DNA of 64,000 nt from Chamaecyparis obtusa. Lineage: Eukaryota > Streptophyta > Pinopsida > Cupressales > Cupressaceae. The position numbers and the translations under genes are program-made. The notes beneath the pieces were generated by a model. It had not been told where the DNA came from and searched no databases. It saw only the letters and a list, made by a program, of their open reading frames with translations. Shown here one piece after another: positions 45,096-56,925 of this stretch; positions within the stretch are counted from its first letter, which is position 1, and each line of letters opens with the position of its first letter. The DNA lies in assembly GCA_027943335.1 (NCBI GenBank), contig BSBK01008850.1, positions 1-64,000 of the forward strand, written 5' to 3'.

Positions 45096-46010
45096 AAGAT
45101 CTTTGATTACTGAGATGAGAATTGAAGTTCTTGGTTTTTATGATATGAAATTTTTTCATGAAACTAATCCTAATTTTTCTGAGTCGTGGAGAAAGTACAG
45201 AGAACCTAGTCAAGATCAACAAAGTACTAAATGGGAATACTATTTCATTCAAGAAGGTATGTTGTTTAAAGGTATTCAGTTGTGTATACCAAGAGGATCA
45301 ATGAGAACTAATTTTATAAAGGAGAAGCATAGTAGTGGTTTGGCTGGACATTTTGGTATTGACAAAACATTGAATTTTCTTCATGAGATACTTTGGCTGC
45401 AGTTGTATAAGGATGTTCAGAAATTTGTGAAAAGTTGTGGAATTTGTCAAGTTGCAAAAGGAGTAAGTCAGAATACTAGATTGTATATATTGATTTCTAT
45501 TCCTGAGAAACCTTGGATTGATATCAGTATGGATTTTGTTCTTGGCTTACCAAAGATAGTAAGAGGTAATGGCTCTATATTTGTTGTTGTGGATAGATTT
45601 TCTAAGATAACACATTTTATACCATGTAGAAAGACATCAGATGTAGTACATATAGCAGATCTTTTCTTTAAGGAAATTGTCATATTTCATGGATTACCGA
45701 GGAGTATCATCTCTAACCAAGATAGTAAATTTGTTGGATACTTTTGGAAGACTCTTTGGAGAAAGTTGGGCACCGAGTTAAGGTATAGTTCTACATTTCA
45801 CCCATAGACTTATGGAAAAATAGAGGTTGTGAATAGAAGTTTGGGTAATCTTTTGAGATGTTTAGTAGGAGATACACTGAGTAATTGGGATTCTATGTTG
45901 GCATAAGAAGAGTTTGTGTACAATAATTCAGTGAATAGGAGTACTAGAAAAACACCTTTTAAGATTATAAATGGCATACAACTGAGAGGTATATCAGATT
46001 TGAAGGATAT
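45096..46010 (+). pseudogene. Chromovirus integrase
   Basis: The zinc part (GLAGHFGIDKTLNFL ... VKSCGICQVAKG) is followed by the core: PWIDISMDFVLGLPK, FVVVDRFSKITHFIP and SIISNQDSKFVGYFW, then the Glu region KIEVVNRSLGNL after a TAG at about 45806. The triad is D, D and E. Confidence 0.85.
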
Positions 46011-46596
46011 TTCCAGTGAAGAAAAGAGAAGTACCGAATGAGTAAAGTTTTATGAGTTCATGAAGACATTGCATGAAGAAGTGAAACATAAGTTGGAGAA
46101 AAGTAACCATAAATACAAAGAAAGAGCAGATAGATCAAGAAGACATAAGTCTTTTGCAGTTGGTGACGAAGTAACAGTACACTTGAAAAAAGGAAAATTT
46201 CCTATTGGAACATATTGGAAGCTGAAAATGAAGAAGTTTGGTCCTTGCAAGATATTGAGGAGATTTGATAGTGGAAATGATTATGAGATTGAATTACTTG
46301 ATGACATGGATATATCACCTATATTCAACATTGAATATTTGTATGAGTACCATGAATTGGATGAAGAAATAATAGTACCAAATGATTATCCTAAAAGACA
46401 GACATAAGAAGTTGAGTAGATTTTGGAACAAAGAGTTGGCAGAAGTACATGAGGAATACAATATATGGAATATTTGGTAAAGTGAAAGAACATACCAATT
46501 GAAGATAGTTCATGGATTTCACAATCTAAGTTGGATTCAGCTTGGGTTGTACCTACTACATGATTTAGAGAATCATTTTAAACAACCCTAGGTGTC
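46011..46596 (+). pseudogene. Chromovirus integrase C-terminus and chromodomain
   Basis: The GPY/F-type region (VGDEVTVHLKKGKFP, YWKLKMKKFGPCKIL, YEIELLDDMDISPIFNI) runs to 46407. After TAA and TAG codons a chromodomain-like stretch follows at about 46408-46560 (EQRVGRST, IQYMEYLVK, PIEDSSWIS). Chromodomains guide chromovirus integration to particular chromatin. Stops make it non-functional. Confidence 0.75.
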
Positions 46597-47284
46597 TGAT
46601 GCAGGAGCATCTCAGGTCGTTGGCAATACCATGTCACCAAAAACAAGTTTGAGTTTTCTATGTTGCTCATTTCCTTCTTTAACTGAGTTGGCTCAGTAGT
46701 TTCTCGGGTTGCTTCTTTAATCGAGTTGGTTGGTTAATTCCCTGGCGCTCGGTTATCATTCTGTGGTGCTCAGTTATCCTTTCTTACCAAGTTGTTTGTT
46801 TTATTTTTTTGTTGAGGCCAACTTGTGCATTTAATTATGGTCATGGATTTAATGTTGGTATCGATCATTGGGAAGTGTGTGGACCTAGATCTAGTTGTTC
46901 CTTCTTTTAATGATGGATATAAAGGCCGACTTGTTTTGGTAGCCTCTTGTATATATGTAGTCATTGGTTGTAGTTTTAGGAGGTAGTGGTAGAGAAGCTT
47001 AGAGCTAGAAGATAGATGGTATCAGTAAGAATACTGAAGATAGTTTTTGAATCCTCACATGTTGGATGACTATTGTAATCAAATTGTAATATCTAGCCCT
47101 AACCAGGAAGGCCTTATAGTGTGACATGTATAAATCTATTTGATGAAATATAAGGATATGATCTAGATTCTCTCTCTCTCTCTCTCTCTCTCTCTTTGTT
47201 GTGTAATTACTTCCGTGTGTGATCTCTGCAAGGTAGGTTTGGATTAGGGTGTGCCTTTGGCCCCTCTTCCTGACCTACCTTGCA
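46597..47284 (+). repeat. Chromovirus 3' LTR
   Basis: It starts TGATGCAGGAGCATC and ends CCTTGCA. It carries a TC microsatellite at about 47169-47196 that the 5' LTR lacks. Confidence 0.82.
47169..47196. repeat. (TC)n microsatellite
   Basis: About 14 TC units within the chromovirus 3' LTR; the matching part of the 5' LTR (near 31571) has only ATCTCTCTCAC. Confidence 0.85.
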
Positions 47285-48959
47285 TCAGGCATATTCTATG
47301 CTTTTATAGTTCCAATTGTAGTTATCAATACCATCTTTCAACATATGATATCATATCTTCCATTATCTCTAATATCTCTATCTTTCAATCACATCCTCTC
47401 TTTACAAAAAGTTCTTCATATATATATATGTATTCTACTTATCTAGTTGGCTCTTAAATACAATACAAAATACAATAAGTACTAATGCAAAGAGTAAATA
47501 CTAAGTTGATGACCTTGTTACATTATTAAAGTGTCAATAATCCACAATCTTAATCTATCTTAGCACATTATGATTCCATCTTATACTCCCTTAATCATTG
47601 TGACTGTTCATATGCTTTGTTTTACTATTCCTCTATCTTTGCATGTCTTGAAGGTACTGTAACTCACTGATGACAATACCAAAACACAATCAACCTTAAC
47701 TAAAGGTCATACATATCACAAAATGTATTCCTCTAAGCTCACAAGTCATCATCTATCATATAAGTTCTCTTCGATGTCCAAAATAGTACTGTTGTACTTC
47801 TATTTCTATACTTAGTCATTTTCAAGACTGTATCTCCAAAACTGTACTTTGCCATAAATGACAAACATCACTTGCCAAAAAATATGAGGGATGAATTTAA
47901 ATTAATTATAATTAGTTCTTCATGTATGATATAAAAATAATACCAGTTGCATTATGTGAAGCTCTGAAACACCTTTTCAACACCTCTAAAAAATCAAAAT
48001 TTTTATTAAAAAATGTAAAAGTTATGCCCATTTTAAACTAAAATGTATATTTTAGGCTTTTCACAATGGATATCCATTTTGAAAACATATAAAAAAACTT
48101 GGGGAATGGATACCCATTACAAGAAAATTTCCTTTTTCTAACTATTCCCCCCCCCCATTTTTACCTTAGGATTTCTATAGGATTTGTCTTGGGGATACTA
48201 AACCTAGAAAGTAAACACAAAATACATGTTTTTAGTATCTCCTTAGTTTTCCACACTTCCCCCATGTGTTTGTCAACTTATTTGTTTACTCACAATTCAT
48301 GAAACAAAAGTGTTTGTTAAGGAAATTGTCATCTTTTCATCAATATAAATTATTCCTTATTTTAAATTTAATAAATAATTATTATTAATTTTCTATATGT
48401 ATTACAAATAAAGTCTTGATTGATAGGTTGTTTAAAAAACATCTATAACTTTCAAATGGTTTCACATTCTTCAAATCTAGAAGATGCATCACATTTTATG
48501 CTTCCTATACTATATGATTAAAAATAATTGAATCTCATATAGTTTTCACCAAGTTATGGTGGTCAAACATACGCTTTTCAATATTTTTAAAAATTTTAGC
48601 AAAAATTTCATAGTTAATTATTTACAGTTCAAAAAAAATAGAAAAACATATACATCACATCCGAACATGTATCCTCTACTTATATCTAAAGGCTAATAAA
48701 AATAATTATGTTGTGATTATTCTTATGGTGGTCAAACATATGCCAGCTTCTATTTTTTTTACTAAAAAGTTAGTACTACTTAATTGAAATTTTGAATTTT
48801 TCTCAAATAGACTCTTTTTTTTTAGAAAAAAAATAGAAGCTTAGAAACTAAACTCAATTTTCTACAAATTTTGTTCTAGCATTTTTTTGAAATAATGTTG
48901 TTTATCTATTCAAATCTTCATGTCAAGTTTTTTATTAAGGCAAAAATGGGTGGGACCTG
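47285..48959. other. Non-coding stretch, no gene seen
   Basis: AT-rich DNA. 47950-48130 shares wording (GGATATCCATTT, AAAACATAT) with 780-900, so both probably come from one old repeat family. There is a C-run at about 48147-48155. Confidence 0.45.
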
Positions 48960-49419
48960 AAACCCTTTACATAGCTATTACAAAAGGTATTTCCATTAAG
49001 CTCCATAAGATGAGATAGACCAAAAAGACAACATGACTAAACAAAGAGCACAAAAGACAAACCTAACCTGAACCCAACAAAAAGAAAATGCAAGACAACT
49101 TTCAACAGAAATAAAAATAGAACTAGCCCAAATTTTTAAGGGTCCCAACAATGTCCTCTTCCATCTATTCCATCATTTTCACAACATTCTTCGTATCAAT
49201 GATATCTTGAGGCATGGTGGAGATTTTCTTTTTAGTATTGGCTCCCATCCTTTTACTAGGATCCATAGTGTCCTTGAGCCCAACACCCTTTTCTTGCTCA
49301 AGATCCACAATGGACCTATCTCGATAAAGTCTCTCAAGACGAGCCACCAAAATATTTATAGTTTTAGCTAAGGACTTTACCACCTTCTGACTCTAATCCA
49401 TTATCTCACAGGGTGGAGT
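48960..49419 (-). pseudogene. Unknown coiled-coil-like gene, 3' part
   Basis: The minus-strand frame 49165-49383 (KTINILVARLERLYRDRSIV, DIIDTKNVVKMME) ends at TAG codons. It is followed by about 200 bases of T-rich 3' UTR-like DNA with GGGTTTCAGGTCCCACCC and AATAAAAAAC near 48930-48970. It is the downstream half of the pseudogene at 58410-59270, split by copia-3. I do not recognise the protein; a LINE or other element origin is possible. Confidence 0.4.
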
Positions 49420-50965
49420 TGTTAGATAAATGAGAGAGGGGGGGGGGGGGGGTGAATTAGTTGAGTCTAGTTATCCTACAGTCCCAAATACTCCTAGATG
49501 TATAAAACAATTCACTTAAATCTATTAAACAACTCGATAAAACTTTAACTGTGCCTTTCTGTTCATTAACTGAATACCAGTAAATTAAGTAGTGTATATA
49601 TAGACCAAACTAGTAATTGTAATGTGTAAAGAAAAATTAACAATTCATCACATCCATACACATATAACACTTTGATTTTTAACGTGGAAACCCTATTAGT
49701 GGAAAAACCACCTGGGACTAGTACCCAAAAAGAATTTCACTCTTATGAAGTGAGCTCGGTTAAGAGCCAACCCTGTTAAAGGTTACAATAGCACACTGTA
49801 AGGTGTGACCTGGTTAGAGGATTTATCACTAATAGTTCTCCATGACCAAACATTCACTATGAGGTCAACATGAAAACAATCAACATTCATTGAATTTCAT
49901 AATGAAATATAAAGACTGTTAAGTCCCACTCAGTTAAGAGATTTAACTATAGCAATGGTTAGAATGCAATAGTAAATGATCTGATTCAAATACAACTTTC
50001 TTTTGTAGATTTTTAGATCTATGCTAAGCTCAAAATATCTTTGGCCAATATACTCAATTTGATTTCTTTTTATCCTCCAACTCTGTTCTTCTTGGTTAAT
50101 TCATTTCCCTGACACTCAGTGTTGTCTACAAAATTTCTCAGTTCTATCTTCAACCCATTTGACTAGCTTCACATGAATGCAATCTCCTTAAGCGCATTCC
50201 AAAAATAATTACGAATCTCTTGTCTCCTTTTATAGACACAATAAACCATTTTATTTCAAGTTATAGATTTTGCCTCTTAATCTTCACCGTTGATTTTTCC
50301 ACTTCAACCTTCCTTAGAGCTTGTGTCTGTAATATGTTTCATTCTCTGTCATCTGATGATCCTTGAATTTTTTTGGACATTTTATCATATAACAAACTTT
50401 ATCTTTAACCTTGGAATCATCCATATTTGTCCATCTCATCATCTTTAGTCGACAGTGATATATTCCATTTATTTCTTTCACTCAATCAATACTGTGATGT
50501 GTCATTGACTTCTAACTCGATTAACACTATACTCGATATACACTACACTTGCTCAGTGTATACTATTTCTACTTGGTGTATACTAAGTTCTTCATTTACT
50601 GACCACATAAACTTATTCATTCTTGATCTTCAATTCATAACAGAATTATGTAATACAATAAAATCATTAACATAATGTCATAGACTCATCAATAAGTTAC
50701 CCAATGAATATCATATCCATATCTTTCTCATACATCTCATCTTCATGTATATATCTCATTCCTTCACCATTATTTCCTTCTTCAGATGTTTGTCACTATC
50801 ATGATAAGTATAGTCAAAACTAGTTGACATCAATGAAAATATAATATCTGATATAATGTGTCACATATACCTTAGTAGCTAAGTGATTATTACTCTCTCC
50901 CTTTTCAAGTATCCAATTAGTTGCCAATCTCTTCCTTAAGATATTCAATCTATTTTATTCTATCA
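49420..50965 (-). repeat. Copia-3 3' LTR
   Basis: It begins TGTTAGATAAATG and ends TTCTATCA on the plus strand. A G-run lies at 49438-49452. Confidence 0.88.
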
Positions 50966-51447
50966 ATCTCTCCCTTTGGTATTGATGGCAACACAATACG
51001 AAATATGCCATAGAACACCAAAAATTTATCTATAAATTTGTATGTAAATGTTGTAACTTGGTAAGCTCTCCCTAGCTTATGCATTTAATATGTTTAATCA
51101 CTACATAACATCAATACTCTCCCTTTCGGTTAGCTTTAGTTCTAACTGATATCTTTCTTTTTTTCTCTCTCCCTTACTTCATGCAATCATCTCTCCTTGT
51201 AGATAGATATTTCATTGTAATTTATCTCCCTTTGACAACAATGCCAAAAAGAAAATAATCATCTCTTCAATAGCCAAATCAATATCTCTATTGTTCAGTT
51301 TAGATTCTAATACCTTGCATGTACTGATATGCAGTTTCAGCTTGTCTTCCATCTTTCACAACCTTAGGAATCCAAAAGTGTGAACATTATGCATCAACAT
51401 CATTAGATCTTCTGATAAAGTATAGGTTGATGCAACCTCATATCACC
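50966..51447 (-). other. Copia-3 multiple polypurine-tract region
   Basis: Plus-strand runs ATCTCTCCCTTTGG (50966, next to the LTR), CTCTCCCTAG (about 51068), CTCTCCCTTTCGG (about 51117), CTCTCTCCCTTAC (about 51165) and TCTCCCTTTGACAAC (about 51224) are purine tracts on the element strand, the longest set of the three. Confidence 0.6.
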
Positions 51448-52830
51448 TTAGTGACTGTTAGACAGGGGATGGACCCCTAGTCTACTCCTCAAGTTTTCAA
51501 ATGTATCATTCATTGGATTCTTAGAAATATTAATTGCACTTGTGTTATCACAATAGATTACCATTGGATCAATACTCTCCTTATTGATACCTTCCAATAA
51601 TTGCTTTATCCCTGCAATATTTGAACAATTAGAAACAACAACATATTCTGCTTCTATAATGGACTGATAAATGCATCCTTGTTTCTTACTTATATTCCAA
51701 CTAACCAATATTGCTCCCAAAAAGAATACACCACCAATAGTGTTGTTTCTATCATTAATGTTTCCAACCCAATCAACATCTATGTAAACTTTCAGTTCAA
51801 AATTGCCTTATTTCTTATCCCATAAACCATAGTTTTCAGTGTTCCTCAAGTATCTCAATATTCTTTTCACAAAAGTCATGTGTGATTCTTTAGGATTAGC
51901 AGAGAATCTATTTACAATTCCAACCACATGTGCAATATCTAGTCTACTATGCACAACATACATTAATTTTTGAATCATAGATCTATACAACATTTGATTT
52001 ACCTTGATTGACTTGTCATCCTTTGTCAGTTTGCATTCGGTGAACATAGGTGTACTAACTGGTTTTGAATATTCCATACCAAATATCTTCAATACTTCTT
52101 TGATGTACTTAGATTGTGTGATGTATATACCTTCCTTTTGCTGTAATATTTGCATTCCAAGAAAAAAATTGATCTCACCAAACATCAACTTTTCAAATTA
52201 TTTCCTGATTTCATTAGCAAATGATTTGCATAAGCTATCATGTCCTCCAAATATGATATTATCAACAAGTATTTCAGCAATAAGAATCTTGTCATTAATT
52301 TCAATTTTCAAATACACATTGTCATTGTCCCTTGTTCTAATAAATCCAATGCTTATGAGATAAGAATGTAGTATTTCATACCATGCTCTAGGTGCTTGTT
52401 TTAGTCTATATAATGGTTTGTGCAACTTACATGCCATATTCCTCTGATTAAGATAAAAAAAACCTTCAGGTTATTCAATGTATACCTCTTCCTCAAGTAT
52501 CCCATTAAGAAATGCAAATTTAACATCAATCTAATAAACTTTGAATCCTTTGTAAGTATCATATGCAAGGAATATTCTTACCCCTTCAAGTATAGCAACA
52601 GGTGCAAAAGTTTCACCATAGTCAATCCCTTCTTCTTGTGCATAACCTTTGCATACTAGTCTTGCTTTGTTCCTTATGACATATCTATTCTCAATCAATT
52701 TGTTTCTGAATATCAATTTGGTTCCAATCACTTTGGTCTCAATACCATTGTCCATGTCTTGTTTTTCTGTATTTACTCAATCTCTTCATTCATTGCCTTA
52801 ATCCATTCATCATTTTACAATGCATCTCTA
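51448..52830 (-). pseudogene. Copia-3 reverse transcriptase and RNase H
   Basis: RT pieces: [15 protein letters not shown] (52531-52755), [20 protein letters not shown] (52198-52437; the usual YGLKQ is YRLKQ) and INFFLGMQILQQKEG with LMYVVHSRLDIAH (51808-52188). The catalytic site reads LVDN, so one Asp is replaced. RNase H has SWNISKKQGCIYQS and NTSAINISKNP, but then jumps to MNDTFENLRSRLGV, lacking the IKYH...FTKPLP tail. Confidence 0.8.
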
Positions 52831-54247
52831 AGAGTTTTAGGCTCAAATTCAAAAACTAAACATGTGTTATTGCTCAAATTACTTTGAATCATCATTCTTG
52901 CTCTTTTGTCTCCAATTATATGATCTTGTGGATGGTGTCTTCTCACATATCTTGCAAGTACAGCTTTAGATTTTTGTTCTTCAATGTGTTCTCCACTCAG
53001 TGCATGATCATTATATTCATTAGTAACTATTTATTGATTCTTGGTCTGTAAAGACTGTTGCTTAGTAGCATCACCCTGCTTCTCGGTAATGCTATACTCT
53101 TTCTCGGGTAGAGTTTCAAGTTATTCAATATAAACAAATCTACCATAGTCTTTTGGTTTCTTTTTTCTTTCTTCATCATTCTTTTTTGTAAAATCATAAA
53201 CTCTCACATTTTCACTTTCAATCATCTTGTTAGTAGTCTTGTTCAAACATTTTTAAGCCTTGCTTTCAGTAGAATATTGTAGAAATATTCCTTCATCACC
53301 TTTTGAATCAAATTTCCCATTTCTATCATCTTGTAGAATGTAACATCCACTTCAAATATTCTGAAATAACTCACATTAGATGTGTAACCATACCATAATT
53401 CATAAGGTGTCTTGTTTGATTCTTTCTCTAGTTGAACTCACTCCAGTGTGTAAACATTAGTACTATCAAATTCTCTCTAGTACATCTGTGCAACATCTTT
53501 TTCAATCATCAGTATTCTAGCACAATCAACAATTGATCTATTTCTCCTTTCACCAATCCTATTCTACTAGGGTTTTCTCGGGGTAGATACCTGTCTCTTA
53601 ATTCCATGTTCATTAGAAAAATTAGTGAACTCATCAGAAATAAATTCGCCACCTCTATCTGACCTTAGGCATTTCAATTCCTTACCACTTTCTTTTTCCA
53701 CTTTTTCTTTATACCATTTAAACATTTTGAAAGCTTCATATTTTTCTTTTAAGAACATGACAGTCATAATTCTAGAGAAGTCATCAACAAACAAGATAAA
53801 ATATGTCTCCATAATAACTCTGAGTTCTCATAGGACCACACAATTTAATATGAACTAACTAAAAAATAACATTTGATGAGTAATATTTTCTCTTAAAACT
53901 AGACTTTGACATCTTTCCCATTTGATATTGTTTGCACATTACATTGTTAGGTTTAGATATGCTCAGTAAACCTCTAACTTTTCTTTTCTTACTGATCTTA
54001 ACCATGTTGTCAAAGCTCACATGACATAACTTCTTGTGCCACAACCATACATCAAGTCATTTTTAGCACATAAACAAGAAGTTTCAACATTGCCAAGATA
54101 GAATAAGTTACATTTTGATTGTTCACCAGTACCGACCAAATTTCCAGTCTCATCATAGATTTTCACCTTTATATTCTCAAATGCAGCTCGGTGACCTATA
54201 TTATTCAGTTGTGCTACACTCAAACAATTATAGTTAAGTCCTTTCAC
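52831..54247 (-). pseudogene. Copia-3 integrase and linker
   Basis: The zinc part HKKLCHVSF ... NVMCKQYQMGK has lost the last Cys (Tyr). The core keeps LFVDDFSR and RSDRGGEF (53567-53812); the Glu region is beyond stops near 53560. The stretch 54017-54247 (LNYNCLSVAQL) is the end of the protease region. A long acidic/Gln-rich linker lies at 52850-53130. Confidence 0.75.
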
Positions 54248-55111
54248 CCAATATTCATTTTCACATCTTTTTAGTCTTAGTTGTCTCTATTTCCATACTG
54301 TCATTTGTCTCTGTGATCTCGTTAGTCTCTTCTATCATTCTTCCTTTCATTAGATATTTCACTTGTTTTCTCATCTTCCTTCCTGTCAGGACATCTTGTA
54401 GCAATATGACCAATCACTTTGAATTTAAAACATACCAAGGGTAGTTTACCTCTATATCTTCATTTTCCCTTTTGTAGTTTGCTAGCCATTAATGCTTCAA
54501 GTTCATCAAGTTCATCTTCTTCACTTTCACTTTCACTCTCATTTATTATCTTATGTCTGCTGCTTGATTTTCCAATTTTTAGAGATGACATACATTTAGA
54601 TTCTACCATAGGTACAATACTATTTTATTAGTTTTTAAGCTCAAATGAAATCAATCTACTGATTAAACTATCAAGTGAAATGTTATTACTAGGATATTCT
54701 CTCATTTCATGAATTGCAAAGACTCTAATAGCATAGGCAGGTAACAAGGTTCTAAGAATTTTACTTAGCACATTGTCTTCATAAATAGTTCCACATGCTC
54801 CTCAATTAGCATTCAAAACCTCCTTTATTTAATTGTTGTATTGAGTGATGTTTTCACCTTCTTTCATTTTCATGTCATCAAACTTTCCTCTTAGACTTTC
54901 AACTTTAGCCCTTAGCACATTCACATCTCCTCCATGAACTAGTGCAAGCTTATCCCACATATTTTTTGTAATTGTACATGTCTTAATGTATTCAAATTCA
55001 CCATCTGATAAAGAAGAATCAATCTTAATAATCATAGCATTATGTTCTTATCTTTCTTTCATTCGGTCGACAGCCAAAGGACCGATGGGTAAGATAAACT
55101 CATTTTTGATA
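54248..55111 (-). pseudogene. Copia-3 gag, C-terminal two thirds
   Basis: UBN2-type core (MWDKLALVHGGDVNVLRAKV, MKEGENITQYN) at 54829-55035. The zinc knuckle near 54390-54440 reads CFKFKVIGHIATRC, so the second Cys is Phe. The stretch holding the protease active site is missing between about 54250 and 54390. The 5' end is cut at 55111 by a 1.6-kb insertion. Confidence 0.75.
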
Positions 55112-56740
55112 GGGAGGTTGGATGAGCCAATCACAAGCTCATGCCTAGGTCTCACAAGTGACCTTGAGGTTCTCTCTCTCAACACCTACTAACCTATAGG
55201 ATCTCCTTTTTTTGGTTTGATCCCTTGGTCAACTTTCCAACTCAACTATCATGCAACAACTACCAAGACTAGCTAAGTTATTGGTGCTCCTCTACCTTCA
55301 CACACACACTGACCCTTAATGCCATCTAAGGGATTTCACCTCCAATTTTGGTATGAAATATTGCAAAGGTGAGGAGGTTATCAAACATGCCTTATTTTTT
55401 CTATTTAGAGGTCTTGAAATTCTTACTTCATGTATCTCCCTTATCGATCTCATAGATCCTTCACAAAATAGGGCTACAAGGAAGAGCCCCTATTAGGTCT
55501 CCTATCTCGGGAAAATATGAATTTTCTCCCAAATAATCCCAAGGGACCCTAAAAATTAATCATGGATTCTTGGTTAATTATCCAACCTCTCAAGGATTTT
55601 TGAGTTTTTAGGGTTCTACCCTTCTGTACAATGCCCTAACCCAAAATAGGTGTTTTGGGAGGGTTTTAGGACCTCTCTGATTGCATGGCTTGTCTATAAG
55701 TGTTGGGTAACCAAATTTATTGGTTATAACCTCTCCTCTTGACCATTTATTGGAAATAACCTTGTATTTGACCTCCCATCACTAATTTTTGGCTTTATGG
55801 ACACATCTGCGAGTTACCACCATTGTAGCTCGGTCTTTCCTAGCTGGGCTCACCATAGGCTTGCCTAGGGAAAGACATTTGAATTTATTCCCATGATTTT
55901 TAGGGCCCATGCTCCTGTATAGAATATATACATGGAGTATATTCACTATCCCCAAGAGACTATACTAAATGAAAGGTGGGATAGTGATCTAGGTCTTGAT
56001 TTCACACAACTTCTTAGTTTGAGCTAGTGATTAGGCAATACACAAAGATTTAATGCAAAATAAGGAAAGAAACATAAAATCCTAAAATAATGACATACAA
56101 TGAAAGAAAATACACTAAACTAAGATTTCCATTTATTTTAATCCATAACACAACTCAAAAAATTCCTCTACAATTAACTGATCACAAAGATTCACAAACT
56201 CTCATACATTGTTCCACACTCCAAAATCAAAGCTTCGTACATATGACTATCCAAACTCAGGATTTGGTCCAAAATTGACTTAAATAGGTTGAGTTTTGTG
56301 TTAGGTTTCCATTAGGGAACTCCTAGGTCATTTGAGGGTGTTTGGACAGAGTTGTCTGACCAACTTTGAAAAGTTGCAAAAGTTGCTAAGCAAGTTTTTG
56401 CAACATTTTTACAACTTTAACATTTTTGAAAACCATTGACTTTAGCTTTGTCCTAGATTGACCTAGACTCCATGTTAGGTCCTAAAATGACCTATATTAC
56501 ACCCTAGACCCAATGAAATCATAATGACATCATCTAACATCAAGTAACCAAGCAAGAGACTTAGAAAACTTAAGCCTCAAAGATTTCAATAACCTAAGAC
56601 TAAGGACCTATGTCTAGACCTTTCATCCCTATTGGATTCACATTGTGGTCAATATGACCTGATGGAAAAAGACACTCATGCCAAATATGGCTTACAAAAC
56701 AAAAAAAAATGGATTGGATCATCCAACCCTTGGGTGCTCC
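55112..56740. mobile_element. 1.6-kb insertion with imperfect terminal inverted repeats
   Basis: It interrupts copia-3 gag; gag resumes on the other side (WIGDSTMYYLEN). The left end GGTTGGATGAGCCAATC (about 55116-55132) matches the reverse complement of the right end, GGTTGGATGATCCAATCC (about 56711-56728), with one mismatch. TA lies on both outer sides (55110-55111 and 56741-56742). No transposase is seen. It is probably a non-autonomous DNA element; the family is not assigned, and the outermost bases are uncertain. Confidence 0.5.
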
Positions 56741-56861
56741 TACACCAATTTTCCAAGTAGTACATTGTAGAATCTCCAATCCATGATAGATATAACTTTA
56801 TCCTACATTGCCATGTTGATAAGTTGTCTTCATTCAGATTTGACACCTCTCTCTTATACAT
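56741..56861 (-). pseudogene. Copia-3 gag N-terminus
   Basis: From the ATG at 56861 it reads MYKREVSNLNEDNLSTWQ and continues to GDSTMYYLEN, matching copia-2 gag's start (PKLNKENFPAW, GIHDSTKYYIE). It is separated from the rest of gag by the 1.6-kb insertion. Confidence 0.75.
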
Positions 56862-56911
56862 CTTGTGATCTTTTAATTAAGTCCTTCAAAATATTTCTTT
56901 CAAGCACTCTT

Positions 56912-56923
56912 GCTCTGATACCA
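56912..56923 (-). other. Copia-3 primer binding site
   Basis: The element strand reads TGGTATCAGAGC, two bases from the 5' LTR. Confidence 0.9.
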
Positions 56924-56925
56924 AT

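Larger units (their letters stand above)
30962..47284 (+). mobile_element. Chromovirus (Ty3/gypsy) split by Tat-2
   Basis: About 6.0 kb of element if Tat-2 is taken out. It has LTRs of about 0.7 kb, an initiator tRNA-Met primer site, then gag, protease, RT, RNase H, integrase and a C-terminal chromodomain, the gypsy order. Tat-2 sits in the protease region, and the reading continues across it (..NLKIGKYYD then KVLCDIMPMD..). I found no convincing target-site duplication. All domains have stops or frameshifts. Confidence 0.88.
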
